Numbered from the stretch's first letter, positions 24,950-33,836 are shown. The stretch is DNA of 42,578 bases from Spirochaetota bacterium (GCA_026398595.1 JAPLSO010000013.1:1-42578), one strand, 5' to 3'. Numbers and translations are program-made. Notes: generated by a model from the letters alone, not told the origin.

Positions 24950-25426
24950 TTAAGGAAGCTTGGGTATGTCGAATTTATCCCCTTCCTTGAGCCCAACCTG
25001 GGTGAACCAACTCTGGGGCACCTCGAGGGCATACCGCACGCTACGTTCCGAGGGTCTGGGCTCCTCGGAAAAAGGCCTCAGGTCGAGTATCTGGAGAATG
25101 CTGCCATCCGATCCGAGATAGGCGACGGAGAGAGGAATGGACGTGTTCTTCATCCAGAAGGAGACCCGCTGATCGGCCGCGAAGTCGAAGAGCATACCCT
25201 TGCCCGCCTTAAGGTCCTTCCTGAACATAAGGCCGCGGTTCCGCTCAATCTCGGTCCGCGCTACCTCGACCTGGACCTGGACACTTCCCGATTTCAAGGT
25301 AACGGTTTTGAGCTGGGCGTTGGGCTTGTCCGTTATCTGGGCCGAACTCCCCCGCGAGCAGGAAAAGCAGAAGAGGAGTAAGGCGGCGAGTGCCGCCACC
25401 ATGCCGGGTTGCGCTTTGGATTTCAT
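24950..25426 (-). CDS. DUF192-family lipoprotein
   Basis: 158 residues from ATG 25426, preceded by AGGGAGAATT; an upstream in-frame ATG has no such site. The lipoprotein signal ends in LLLFCFSC, placing the lipidated cysteine near residue 23. The rest is a DUF192 domain: RNRGLMFRKDL, GKGMLFDFA, VSFWMKNTSIPLSVAYL and VRYALEVPQSWF. DUF192 proteins are small periplasmic or membrane-attached proteins of unsettled function. It lies 71 bases before def and beyond the rpsU terminator, so it may have its own promoter. Confidence 0.9.
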   Translation of the reverse strand: MKSKAQPGMVAALAALLLFCFSCSRGSSAQITDKPNAQLKTVTLKSGSVQVQVEVARTEIERNRGLMFRKDLKAGKGMLFDFAADQRVSFWMKNTSIPLSVAYLGSDGSILQILDLRPFSEEPRPSERSVRYALEVPQSWFTQVGLKEGDKFDIPKLP

Positions 25427-25491
25427 AATTCTCCCTCTGGAACAGTGGAGACAGCCTATCATCGGCTCAGGCTATTGGGAAGAAGAAAGGA

Positions 25492-25527
25492 CTTGATAAA
25501 AATAAAAGACCGCCTCGGAAGGCGGTC
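25492..25527 (-). terminator. Rho-independent terminator after rpsU
   Basis: GACCGCC (25508-25514) pairs with GGCGGTC (25521-25527) around a six-base loop. In minus-strand RNA the stem is followed by a U-rich tail (UUUUAUUUUUAUC). It lies 27 bases after the rpsU stop. Confidence 0.92.
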
Positions 25528-25554
25528 CCTTAAATTAACCAGAAAAAAACGGCT

Positions 25555-25776
25555 TCAATAGCCGCTCTTGGAATCGCGGGGGTGTCTGGTCTTCTTCATC
25601 AGTTTCCGGACCAGGGCTTTCTGCTTTCGGTTCTTGATAGTGGAGGGTTTTTCAAAATACTCGCGCCTTTTCCACTCGCGGATGATGCCCTCTTTCTCGA
25701 CCATGCGCTTGAAGCGCTTGATGGCCTTCTCGAGGGGCTCGCCTTCTTCTACAGTTATCTGCCGAATAATAATCAC
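25555..25776 (-). CDS. rpsU: 30S ribosomal protein S21
   Basis: A 73-residue (or slightly shorter) basic protein with the S21 core [20 protein letters not shown] and the basic C-terminus [14 protein letters not shown]21 takes part in translation initiation near the anti-Shine-Dalgarno end of 16S rRNA. The start is odd. The only canonical codon is GTG at 25776, which lies inside the strong GGGAGGTGA and overlaps the upstream stop (GTGA). With that Shine-Dalgarno sequence, the well-spaced start codons would be ATT at 25770 or 25767. Either GTG is used through termination-reinitiation, or AUU is used. A terminator follows. Confidence 0.93.
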   Translation of the reverse strand: MIIIRQITVEEGEPLEKAIKRFKRMVEKEGIIREWKRREYFEKPSTIKNRKQKALVRKLMKKTRHPRDSKSGY

Positions 25777-26753
25777 CTCCCTTCTATCGGAAGCTTGATT
25801 TTACCGGAAACAGCGCTTTTGTCAAGTAGAGGACGGGTAAGCCAATAATATGGGTTGACCGAGGTCGAACCTACCCGCAGCTCCCAGTGCAAATGGGGAC
25901 CGGTAGAGAGCCCTGTGGATCCGACCAGGCCGATGCGCTGTCCCGAGTCGACGACTTCACCCTCGGTGGCTTCCAGAACCGAGAGATGCATGTAGATGGA
26001 GAAGAGGCCGGGCAGATGCTCGATGACGATCGTGTTGCCGGTGAGGATGCGCTTGGCGGCGAAGATGACCCTGCCCGCCGCGCAAGCATCGACGGGGCTT
26101 CCTTCCTTGGCGCCGAGATCGAGGCCTCCGTGGACGCTCGAGTCCGTCGTACCGTTGGAGTAGAGGTAGCGCCGCTCGTCGGCGAAGCCCGCCGTCTCCC
26201 TCCAGGGGACAGAGAGAGGTTTCACCATGAGGCCGGAGGCGAAGAGGGCGGTCTGGTCCCGCGTATCGAAGAGCTGGGCAAAAGCCTCCGACTGGGCATC
26301 TCGCGCAGGATCGGGCGCCTCTCGGAGCTGGGTGTTGGCTTCATCCAGACTTATATCCTCGCGCTTGAACTGCTTGGCTTCGATAGTCAGGGGCAGCTTC
26401 AGATCCTTTTTGATTACGGTCCCATCCTCCCCAGCCAGGCTCAGGGCAGCCGAGATCAAGGCTTGCCCCGGCTTGGCCCTCAGAGGAATAGCCAGGATGA
26501 ATCCGTAGAGATAGCCGCCTTCGGCCGAAGGCAGGAAGAAGGACGAAGCTTTGGAGAGTATCTTTCCGGCCTGATCCTCGAGTCGGGCAGAGGCTTCCTC
26601 GATAGGGAGATCGCTGCCAGCCCAGACGATCAGGGGGTCACCCTGGGCCGCGGAGGCGGGAGCAAAAAGGATCTGTCCCCCTGTCTCCGATATGGAGAGG
26701 GCGAGAAAAAGAAGGGCAGAGACGAGGATTCTCCGGTTTGGATTAGCTTGCAT
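25773..26753 (-). CDS. Exported M23 family peptidase
   Basis: 326 residues from ATG 26753, which has AAGGGG five bases upstream; longer in-frame starts up to 26783 exist. The N-terminal signal sequence ([20 protein letters not shown]) precedes a beta-rich domain (about 25-145) that resembles an immunoglobulin-like module, and a C-terminal M23 domain with [21 protein letters not shown] and GPHLHWELR. All metal and catalytic histidines and the aspartate are present, so it should be an active peptidoglycan endopeptidase. Its stop codon lies in the rpsU ribosome-binding site, tying ribosomal protein synthesis to a cell-wall enzyme. Confidence 0.9.
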   Translation of the reverse strand: MQANPNRRILVSALLFLALSISETGGQILFAPASAAQGDPLIVWAGSDLPIEEASARLEDQAGKILSKASSFFLPSAEGGYLYGFILAIPLRAKPGQALISAALSLAGEDGTVIKKDLKLPLTIEAKQFKREDISLDEANTQLREAPDPARDAQSEAFAQLFDTRDQTALFASGLMVKPLSVPWRETAGFADERRYLYSNGTTDSSVHGGLDLGAKEGSPVDACAAGRVIFAAKRILTGNTIVIEHLPGLFSIYMHLSVLEATEGEVVDSGQRIGLVGSTGLSTGPHLHWELRVGSTSVNPYYWLTRPLLDKSAVSGKIKLPIEGR

Positions 26754-26801
26754 CCTCACCCCTTTACCCTTCATTCCCACCACCTTGGCCCCCGGCTCTC
26801 T

Positions 26802-26829
26802 TTTCCATCGGCGCTTTCTATTTTATACT
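26802..26829 (+). promoter_or_regulatory. Possible promoter of the SpiroCoCo gene
   Basis: TATACT at 26824-26829 is a good -10 element. TTTCCA at 26802-26807, 16 bases before it, is a moderate -35. The leader would be about 28 bases and contains AGGAG six bases before the ATG at 26864. Confidence 0.5.
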
Positions 26830-26863
26830 GAATGGAATACCAGCCGCCATTCAGGAGATTTCG

Positions 26864-28504
26864 ATGCCTTGGATATACAATCTGATCACGCTCGTCATTG
26901 TCCTCGTTTTCTTCTTCATCTACCACAGGCTCACGGCTAACAACCGCTCGCTCGAGAAAGTGAAGAAGCTCGCCGAACGGCTCGAGGGAGAACTGGGTGT
27001 CTATGTCGAAACGCGAGCCGAGGAACTTAAACACTATGGCATCGACCTGGACGTCCAACAGAAGGCGGCGAAGATCGCCCTTGAGAAGCTCCAGGCGTCC
27101 CAGGTTACCTTGGCGGAAAAATCGGAGGCCATCGGGGCCATCGCCGAACGCTTCAAGGAATACGACGATGTGCTCGCTAAATTGATGGCCATGACGGCGC
27201 GAGTCGACGAGAACCTCTCGCGGGTGCATGAGGAAGCCGCCTTCGCCGAGGGCGTGAACCGGAAGCTCGACCTTTCCAAGAAGGGTCTGGCCGCGATCGA
27301 GCGGGAACTGCCCCTCCTGCGTGAGAGTTTCGCCCAGGACGCGCAGAAGACTATCGACGGATTCAGGGACGGCATCCTCCAGGAGCTCCAGGGCGGCCTG
27401 GACGCGACCGAAGCCGAACTTAAGGCGGTCAAGGACGAGGCGATGGCGGCCTTTGATGCAGCGCAAGGGGCGCGCGCCCTCGTCAATGCCGAGCTCGAGA
27501 AAGCCCTCGAGACGGCTGCCCAGCGTTCGGCATCCGTCGAGGACCAGGCCTTCGCGACCCTTAAGGAGGCCTCTGAAGCCAGACTGGCCCAATTCGAAGC
27601 CTCCCTGGACGACAAGCTCGCCCAAGCGGATGGAACGACCGCCGACAGGCTCACCGAGATGAAGGAAGCCGTGGAGGCATTCAAGAAGAACTGGGAGTCC
27701 GAAGCCCAGTCCATGCTCGCCGAGATGCGCGCACGGCTCGAGGAGGCCGACGGCATCTTCGCGCGCAAGGCCGCGGAGATAGCCACCCTGCTCGGCTCCT
27801 CCCGGGACAAGGCCGAGGAGGCGGAAATCAGCCTGTCGAAGACTGCCCAGGATACCAAGGCCTCCCTCGACCAAAGCCTCGGGCGCATAAAGGAGGCGGA
27901 AAAATCCATCGACCAGTCTCTCGAGACCACGAAGATGCGTATCGAGGAGGACTTTGCCGACTTCGGCCAGGCATTCGAGGAGCGCAGGACCAGCTTCGAG
28001 GAGAATTTCATGGCCGAGACGAAAGCCATGGGCCAGTCCCTCGCAGCCCTGAAGGAAGAGGTCGAAGGTCTTAAGACCTCGGCGTATACCGATGTCGAAG
28101 CGAAGCTCTCGGGCTTCGAGGACGGGCTTCTCACTTCACTCTCAGCCAGGAAATCCGAGTCCTTCAAGAAACTCGACATGTGGCTCTCTGATCTGGAAAA
28201 GACTCTCTCAGGGATAGCGGCCGAGGCTTCGGCCCGTCGGGAATCCGAAGAGGGCAAGAAGCTCGAGGAGTCACGGGCTCACCTTCTCAAGGTACGGGAC
28301 GAACTCCACGCCCAGCTCGACCGCATGGGCCGCGACATCGACAGCCTGAAGGAGACCATTCTCGAACAGAATCAGGAGGCCAGGAAGATGCTAAACGAAC
28401 TGGCGCCCTCCTTCGAGGAATCGGCTCGGGCTCTCTTCGATCAGAAACTTGCCGAGGCGAAAAAAGAAGGCTCAGCGAAAGAGGATGATTCTTCGCTGAG
28501 CTGA
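26864..28504 (+). CDS. SpiroCoCo-type membrane-anchored coiled-coil protein
   Basis: A 546-residue protein. One N-terminal membrane span (about 4-20; IYNLITLVIVLVFFFIYHRL) is followed by some 520 residues of almost uninterrupted alpha-helical coiled coil rich in Ala, Glu, Lys, Leu and Asp, with heptad-like spacing and recurring A-E-A-E-L-type blocks. It matches the spirochaete-specific SpiroCoCo coiled-coil family in architecture and length. Function is unknown; a cytoplasmic rod or scaffold tethered to the inner membrane is plausible, given the absence of a cleavage site. AGGAG lies before ATG 26864. It stands alone on the plus strand between minus-strand genes, and its last codons double as the terminator of deoD. 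Confidence 0.8.
   Translation: MPWIYNLITLVIVLVFFFIYHRLTANNRSLEKVKKLAERLEGELGVYVETRAEELKHYGIDLDVQQKAAKIALEKLQASQVTLAEKSEAIGAIAERFKEYDDVLAKLMAMTARVDENLSRVHEEAAFAEGVNRKLDLSKKGLAAIERELPLLRESFAQDAQKTIDGFRDGILQELQGGLDATEAELKAVKDEAMAAFDAAQGARALVNAELEKALETAAQRSASVEDQAFATLKEASEARLAQFEASLDDKLAQADGTTADRLTEMKEAVEAFKKNWESEAQSMLAEMRARLEEADGIFARKAAEIATLLGSSRDKAEEAEISLSKTAQDTKASLDQSLGRIKEAEKSIDQSLETTKMRIEEDFADFGQAFEERRTSFEENFMAETKAMGQSLAALKEEVEGLKTSAYTDVEAKLSGFEDGLLTSLSARKSESFKKLDMWLSDLEKTLSGIAAEASARRESEEGKKLEESRAHLLKVRDELHAQLDRMGRDIDSLKETILEQNQEARKMLNELAPSFEESARALFDQKLAEAKKEGSAKEDDSSLS
28460..28500 (-). terminator. deoD terminator embedded in the end of the SpiroCoCo gene
   Basis: CTCAGCGAA (28471-28479) pairs with TTCGCTGAG (28492-28500). 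In minus-strand RNA the stem is followed by CCUUCUUUUUUC (A6 at 28460-28465 on the plus strand). It lies 27 bases after the deoD stop and entirely within the opposite gene's last 15 codons. Confidence 0.75.
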
Positions 28505-28527
28505 ATTTACGGGTATTCCGAGACTGT

Positions 28528-29232
28528 CTACTCGACGATAGCATCCAGGGCGATGGCCGCCATGGCCGTAAAGCTTGTCTGCCTTTCGGCTGGGCTGGTT
28601 TCTTCCTTCGTGACGAGGTGGTCTGAGACCGTCAGGATGGCGAGGGCTTGGACCTCGTATTTCGCGGCGAGGGTGTAGAGTTCGGCCGTCTCCATCTCCA
28701 CGCCTAGGACACCATATTTAGCCCAGAGTTTCCACTGATCCGGATCCTCCGTATAGAACGAATCCGAAGAGAGGACCGACCCGACATGGGGCGCGAAGCC
28801 TGCTGCCTTGGCGGCATTGTAGGCGGAGAATAGGAGGGGGAAGGAAGCTGTCGGGGCATAGTCCATGCCATTGAACCGTATGGAGTTGACCGCGGAATCC
28901 GTGGAGGCGCTCATCGCGATGATGACATCGCGCAGCTGCACTTCCTTTCTCAGGGAGCCGCAGGTGCCCGCGCGGATGAGGCGCTTGACGCCGTAATCCC
29001 GTATCAGTTCGTTGGCGTAGATTGAGATGCTGGGCATCCCCATGCCCGTCCCCATCACGGATACGGGAACGCCCTTGTAGAGGCCCGTGTACCCATACAT
29101 GTTGCGAACCTCGTTGAAGCGTTCGGCGCCTTCAAGAAAATGTTCGGCGATGAATTTGGCTCTCAGGGGATCCCCGGGGAGAAGGATTTTATCCGCTATC
29201 TGTCCATTGGGGGCCGCGATATGGATGCTCAT
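28528..29232 (-). CDS. deoD: Purine-nucleoside phosphorylase, DeoD type
   Basis: 234 residues from ATG 29232 ([20 protein letters not shown]), with AAGGAA seven bases upstream; this is the classic DeoD beginning. Further motifs are [38 protein letters not shown] (nucleoside binding) and TVSDHLV with the catalytic Asp. It phosphorolyses purine (deoxy)nucleosides to base and (deoxy)ribose-1-phosphate in the cytosol. It may use nucleosides brought in by the BMP transporter encoded 8 kb away. Divergent from the pseudouridine synthase gene; terminates inside the SpiroCoCo gene. Confidence 0.96.
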   Translation of the reverse strand: MSIHIAAPNGQIADKILLPGDPLRAKFIAEHFLEGAERFNEVRNMYGYTGLYKGVPVSVMGTGMGMPSISIYANELIRDYGVKRLIRAGTCGSLRKEVQLRDVIIAMSASTDSAVNSIRFNGMDYAPTASFPLLFSAYNAAKAAGFAPHVGSVLSSDSFYTEDPDQWKLWAKYGVLGVEMETAELYTLAAKYEVQALAILTVSDHLVTKEETSPAERQTSFTAMAAIALDAIVE

Positions 29233-29367
29233 GCTTGTCTTCCTTGCAGGCACTCACCTGTGATACCATATTACAATACATTCCGGGGTCTTTGGCAAGA
29301 CGAGAAGTCCCGGCCACCGGAGATGCGCCGGGCTGCCCCGCAGGCCCGCCTTCTGGAGGAGTCTTCC

Positions 29368-30138
29368 ATGGATCCATATGAAATTCTCTACCAAGACGAA
29401 GACATCCTCGCCGCGAACAAGCTGGCTCCCCTCCCTGTCCAGAAGGATAAATCGGGCGATCCCGATCTTCAGGGCCTCATCAAGAAGGAGCGGCTCAAGC
29501 CCTCGGCCTTTCTCGAGGCTGCACACAGGATCGACCGACGGACTTCAGGGATCATCCTCTTCGCGAAAAATAAATCGGCCTTGAGGGTCCTCGACGAGGC
29601 ATTCCGCGACAGGACTATACGGAAAACCTATATCGCCTGCCTCGAAAGGGAACCCATTCCCCCGGAAGGCGAACTCGTCCACCTAATCGTCAGGGATCCG
29701 AGGCACAACCTCACCGTGGCACGTTCCGTCGATGCCCCAGGGAGCCTTGTCCCCGGAGAAAGCGCCGCCGGGAAAGATTCGCCCGGCAACGCGAGCCCCC
29801 GGAGCGCTCAGATCGCCAAGCTCGGCTACCGCCTCATCCTCAGGACAGACCGCTATTTCTTCGTGGAAGTCAGCCCGCACACGGGACGTCACCATCAGAT
29901 ACGGGCGCAATTCTCGGCCATGGGCTGGCCGATAAAAGGCGATCTCAAGTACGGGGCCAAGCGGAGCTCACCCTCGGGGAGGATCATGCTCCACGGCTGG
30001 CGCATCGAGTTCATCCACCCGAGGACGGGCGAATCTATGGACATCAAGGCCCCATTCCCCTTGGATGAAACGCTCTGGCAAATCTTCAGCGAATCAACCG
30101 AAGGACAGGTCGTGGAAAAGTCTGAGGGACTAGAATAA
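29368..30138 (+). CDS. RluA-family RNA pseudouridine synthase
   Basis: 256 residues from ATG 29368, with GGAGGA upstream. There is no S4 domain. The catalytic motif is HRIDRRTSGIILFAK with D56 as the active-site Asp, followed by RTIRKTYIACL and, near the C-terminus, TGRHHQIRAQFSAMGWPIKGD. This is the RluA/RluC/D fold converting U to pseudouridine in rRNA or tRNA; which site is unknown. An insert of about 35 residues (around PGESAAGKDSPGNASPRS) breaks the middle of the domain. Its end overlaps the histidine phosphatase gene by nine bases, tail to tail. Confidence 0.93.
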   Translation: MDPYEILYQDEDILAANKLAPLPVQKDKSGDPDLQGLIKKERLKPSAFLEAAHRIDRRTSGIILFAKNKSALRVLDEAFRDRTIRKTYIACLEREPIPPEGELVHLIVRDPRHNLTVARSVDAPGSLVPGESAAGKDSPGNASPRSAQIAKLGYRLILRTDRYFFVEVSPHTGRHHQIRAQFSAMGWPIKGDLKYGAKRSSPSGRIMLHGWRIEFIHPRTGESMDIKAPFPLDETLWQIFSESTEGQVVEKSEGLE

Positions 30139-30891
30139 AGGCTTCGTCCCCAGCTTGGTCCCGGGGGCGGAAAAATTGATCTTGGTCCACTGGATGAAGG
30201 CGGGAAATCCAGGTCTCGTCGGCACGACATCGTATTGGGAGATGCCGCAGTTGGATGTCGGTATCAACGGCAGCCAGCTTCGGGCGCCAAAGGTCGAGCG
30301 TACGAGCCACTGGATCGAACCGCCATGGGTCACACAGACGATCGCCCGGGCTCCACCCTCCGCCAGCTCCCTCATTTTCTTCCACGACGTGATGGCTCGA
30401 GCGTACATCTGAGTCGAGTTTTCAGCTCCGGGCACAGCGTCCCAGCTCCGGTACTCGAATTCCCCGTAGATCTCGGCGTACTCGGCCTCAGCCCTTTCGG
30501 CGGGGATACCCGAGAAGATACCTACATCCACCTCGATGAGGCTGGGGACGACGATAGGCGTCCTGTCCAGGGAAACCCCGATAATGCCGGCCGTGTCTGA
30601 GGCCCGCCGCAATGGGCTGGTCAGAACGGCGTCGATCTTCAGCCCGGCAAACCAAGCGGCGGCAGCCTGAGCCTGCGCGAATCCCAGGGCGTCGAGGGGA
30701 TAGTCAAGCCTGCCCTGGAAGGTCATCGTCGCGTTGCCCTCGCTCCTGCCGTGCCGGACGATGTAAAAGGATATAGGATGATCGAGCGTGGCGAAAAACC
30801 CGCCGTCAGCGACCTCGGCAAAGGCCTCCCCTGACGAAGCGGGGGCCGCGTCTGCCCCTTCGGCGTTCGATACTTCAAGTCTGGAATACAT
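30130..30891 (-). CDS. Histidine phosphatase family protein (phosphoglycerate-mutase-like)
   Basis: 253 residues from ATG 30891; an alternative frame start at 30936 would add 15 residues, and neither has a good ribosome-binding site. The phospho-histidine motif is YIVRHGRSEGN, followed by SPLRRASDTA and the second histidine in CVTHGGSIQWLV. The first 40 or so residues are an acidic/Ala-rich lead-in outside the domain. Such enzymes act on phospho-sugars, nucleotides or cofactor precursors; no specificity can be read. Convergent with the pseudouridine synthase gene. Confidence 0.88.
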   Translation of the reverse strand: MYSRLEVSNAEGADAAPASSGEAFAEVADGGFFATLDHPISFYIVRHGRSEGNATMTFQGRLDYPLDALGFAQAQAAAAWFAGLKIDAVLTSPLRRASDTAGIIGVSLDRTPIVVPSLIEVDVGIFSGIPAERAEAEYAEIYGEFEYRSWDAVPGAENSTQMYARAITSWKKMRELAEGGARAIVCVTHGGSIQWLVRSTFGARSWLPLIPTSNCGISQYDVVPTRPGFPAFIQWTKINFSAPGTKLGTKPLF

Positions 30892-30992
30892 GTGAGCACT
30901 ATAGGGGAAGGCGGCGCCCTGGCTCAAGCGGGGCATTACCCCATCTGGTGCGCGTCTGAATCGGGGCGCGCCCGCCCGCGACGGCCGGGAAT

Positions 30993-31024
30993 AAAAAAAG
31001 GGCCGCCTTTTCCGGACGGCCCTT
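30993..31024 (-). terminator. Rho-independent terminator of the Fbp-type ABC operon
   Basis: A GC-rich stem (AGGGCCG paired with CGGCCCT, with further G-C pairs after one mismatch) spans about 30999-31022. In minus-strand RNA it is followed by seven U (A7 at 30993-30999). It lies 20 bases after the permease stop. Confidence 0.88.
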
Positions 31025-31043
31025 CCCTTCGCGCCAGCATTCC

Positions 31044-32705
31044 TCAGGAAGCTATGAAGGTATCGCTGCCTCGGTTGAAATACTTGTTCACGATGAACAT
31101 CGAAACGCCGGTCACTACGAGTAGGATCGTCGACATGGCGCTCGCCGTTCCGAAATAACCGTCGGCGACGGACAGGTAAATTTTGATCGGCATGGTCATC
31201 GTCTTGCCCACGTAGAGGAGGATGGAGGCGGACAGCTCATTCATCGAGGTGACCCAGCTCATTATGGCTCCTGAAATTATTCCAGACTTCATCAGGGGAA
31301 GCGTGATCGTCCTGAAGGTGCGGCCCGGAGACGAACCCAGGTTGATGCCCGCCTCTTCCAGAGCCGGATCGATCTGTTTCAGGATTGAGGCAGCCGACCG
31401 GACCGAGTAGGGAAGCCGCCTGATGAAATAGGTCAGGATGATGATGGTCGCCGTTCCCGCGAGGTAGATCGGCTTGCGGTTGAAGGCCACGATGAAACCG
31501 ATGCCGAGCACCGTCCCCGGCACGATGTAGGGAATCATGAGGAGGGGATCGAGGATCCTGACCGGCAGGTTCCTTTTGCGTGCGATGACGAAGCCTATGA
31601 GCGTTCCGATGACGGCGATCAGGACGACGGCGATGAGCGAATAGACGAAGCTGTTGATGACCGTCTTGCCGACGTCGTAGAAAATCTGTCTGTAGCTGTC
31701 GAGACCAAAGCCCGCCTTGAAGACGGGGCCCGAAGTTTTTCTGAACGAGTAGAATACGATGACGCCGAGAGGAAGCATCGACAGGCCCACGATGAAATAG
31801 CAGAGAAGATGGGCGAAAAGCGACTTTGAGCCTTTGAGCTTTTTCACTACAGGGCGGTTCACCAGCATGCTGGCGTATTTGCGCCGCGAGGACGCCCAGG
31901 TCTGGAGCACGATGACGACTGCCGCGCACATCATGAGGACGATGGAGACGGTCGATGCCATGCCCGGGCTCTCGTTTATCTCACTCGTGAATCTTTCGTA
32001 GGCCACCGTGGCGAGGACGCGGTAGTTGCCCCCGATGATCGCCGGCGTGCCGAAGTTCGACAGCGACATCATGAAGACGATGAGAGCTCCTCCGGTGAGG
32101 GAAGGCAGGACGAGGGGAAGGGTCACCGAGAAGAAGGTCTTGAGCGATCGCGCGCCCAGGTTCTCGGAGGCTTCCTCCAGGGAGCGGTCGATGGTCATCA
32201 GGGAGCCGGCGAGCATCAGCGAAATGAAGGGATAATATTGCAGCGAATCGGCGAGAATGATCCCGCCCGGCCCGTAGATCGACGGAAGCGTGATGCCGAT
32301 CGAGAGGAGGAGATTCCTCAGAAAGCCGTTGTTGCCCAGCATCGTAATCCATGAATAGGCTCCGATGAAGGTGGGCGACAGAAGGGCCAGCACCGAAAGA
32401 GTCGTCAGCAGGTTCGTGCCGCGGATCTTGTACCGGGTCGTGAAAAATCCCAGGGGAATCCCCAGCAGGGCCGCGAAGAAGGTGGTGGCCAGCGCGATGA
32501 CCATCGAATTGCCGAAAGCCTTCAGATAATAAGCCCTTGAAAAGAACTCCTTCCAGTTGGAAAGGGAAAGCGCCCCCGTCTCCTTGTCCACGAAGCTGTA
32601 TTTAAACACGTCGAAGAGTGGATAGACGAGGAAGATTATCACGATCGCGAAACCGGCGAAGGTGACAAGTGACCAGATGTCGGCTTTTTTCTTCCAGAGA
32701 TTCAT
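31044..32705 (-). CDS. ABC importer permease, FbpB-like with two fused permease domains
   Basis: A 553-residue polytopic protein with about 12 membrane spans: two BPD_transp_1 domains in tandem. Each half has the cytoplasmic EAA loop that docks on the ATPase (EEASENLGARSLKTFFSVTLP in the first, EEAGINLGSSPGRTFRTITLP in the second). This layout is typical of ferric-iron (FbpB/SfuB) and related phosphonate or sugar-phosphate importers. The ATG overlaps the ATPase stop (ATGA) and has GGGGGAG upstream. Last gene of the operon, followed by a strong terminator. Confidence 0.93.
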   Translation of the reverse strand: MNLWKKKADIWSLVTFAGFAIVIIFLVYPLFDVFKYSFVDKETGALSLSNWKEFFSRAYYLKAFGNSMVIALATTFFAALLGIPLGFFTTRYKIRGTNLLTTLSVLALLSPTFIGAYSWITMLGNNGFLRNLLLSIGITLPSIYGPGGIILADSLQYYPFISLMLAGSLMTIDRSLEEASENLGARSLKTFFSVTLPLVLPSLTGGALIVFMMSLSNFGTPAIIGGNYRVLATVAYERFTSEINESPGMASTVSIVLMMCAAVVIVLQTWASSRRKYASMLVNRPVVKKLKGSKSLFAHLLCYFIVGLSMLPLGVIVFYSFRKTSGPVFKAGFGLDSYRQIFYDVGKTVINSFVYSLIAVVLIAVIGTLIGFVIARKRNLPVRILDPLLMIPYIVPGTVLGIGFIVAFNRKPIYLAGTATIIILTYFIRRLPYSVRSAASILKQIDPALEEAGINLGSSPGRTFRTITLPLMKSGIISGAIMSWVTSMNELSASILLYVGKTMTMPIKIYLSVADGYFGTASAMSTILLVVTGVSMFIVNKYFNRGSDTFIAS

Positions 32706-33823
32706 CGCGCTCTCCCCCCGCCCAGACGGCGGCCGCTCTTCTTGTCAAAAAGGAGGCAGGCATCAGGCGGAACCGCGAATTCCACCACTTCGCCCAGATT
32801 GGGAATATCGATCTTCTTCGGTCTATGACGCTCGATCACGATTCCCTGGCCCTGAAGGTCGATCTCCATGGAGGCCACGGTACCGAGGAAGGAGGTGGCC
32901 TTGAGCGGCCCAGCCAGACGGTTGGAGCCGGCGGCCTCACTCGTCGTTTCGACGATATCTTCCGGGCGGAACGCGAGGACTGCATCGGTGCAGTCTTCAG
33001 TGCCTGCGGACGGTACGGTAAAGGTCACGGAACCAGTAACAGCCTTCCGCATGCCGCCAAGCAGGCTTTCTCCGAGCTGGACGTCCAGGGCGTTGATCTT
33101 GCCGACGAAAGTGGCCACGAAGAGGTTGACCGGATCCTTGTAGATGTCCCAGGGCATGCCCACCTGCTGGATTTTGCCGAAATTGACGACAGCGATGCGG
33201 TCAGAGATGACGAGGGCTTCCTCCTGGTCGTGGGTGACATAGACGGCGGTGATGCCCAGGGCTTTCTGAACCGAACGGATTTCGTCCCTCATCTCGACCC
33301 TGAGCTTGGCGTCGAGGTTGGAGAGGGGTTCGTCGAAAAGAAGGACGCGCGGTTCGATAGCCATGGCTCGAGCGAGTCCGACGCGCTGCTGCTGGCCGCC
33401 GGACAGCTTGTCGGGCGTTCTGTCCTCGTAGCCCGAGAGATGGACGTTCTTGAGGGCCGCCGTGACCTTGACCTCGATCTCCTTGGCCGGGAGCTTTCGT
33501 ACCTTGAGGCCGTAGGCTACGTTCTCGAATACGGTCATGTGGGGGAAAACGGCGTAGTTCTGGAAAACCATGCCCGTGTTCCGCTTGTAGGCCGGCACGT
33601 CGTTGATGAGTTCGTCGCCGAGGTAGATGTCGCCTGAGTCCTGTCGATAGAAGCCGGCTATGGTCCTCAGAAGGGTGGTTTTACCACATCCAGAGGGCCC
33701 GAGAAGGGTGAAGAACTCCCCCTTTTTGATGTCGAGATTGATATCCGAGAGGGCGAGCAAGTCGCCAAATCGTTTTTCCACGCCCACTATTCTGATCGAT
33801 CCCCTGAGAAGAATTGGAAGCAA
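32702..33823 (-). CDS. ABC importer ATPase, FbpC/PotA-like
   Basis: Up to 373 residues. Walker A GPSGCGKTT, Q-loop FQNYAVFPHM, signature LSGGQQQRV, Walker B VLLFDEP and H-loop VTHDQEEA are intact. A C-terminal TOBE-type regulatory domain follows (about 240-365; LAFRPEDI, SFLGTVASMEIDL). The 5' end is unclear: TTG at 33823 keeps the whole frame but lacks a ribosome-binding site, while AGGGG at 33801-33805 points to a start near IRIVGVEK, where the canonical choice is GTG at 33787 and ATC at 33796 is the better-spaced codon. Preceded by a hairpin that separates it from the binding-protein gene. Confidence 0.92.
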   Translation of the reverse strand: MLPILLRGSIRIVGVEKRFGDLLALSDINLDIKKGEFFTLLGPSGCGKTTLLRTIAGFYRQDSGDIYLGDELINDVPAYKRNTGMVFQNYAVFPHMTVFENVAYGLKVRKLPAKEIEVKVTAALKNVHLSGYEDRTPDKLSGGQQQRVGLARAMAIEPRVLLFDEPLSNLDAKLRVEMRDEIRSVQKALGITAVYVTHDQEEALVISDRIAVVNFGKIQQVGMPWDIYKDPVNLFVATFVGKINALDVQLGESLLGGMRKAVTGSVTFTVPSAGTEDCTDAVLAFRPEDIVETTSEAAGSNRLAGPLKATSFLGTVASMEIDLQGQGIVIERHRPKKIDIPNLGEVVEFAVPPDACLLFDKKSGRRLGGGRAR

Positions 33824-33836
33824 CGCTTTATTATGA

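Noticed and set aside
26771-28257. Long minus-strand frames opposite the SpiroCoCo gene (367 and 407 codons)
   Set aside because: Composition is the mirror of coiled-coil codons (Ser/Ala/Arg or Leu/Gly-rich) and two such frames overlap each other; neither has a start signal.
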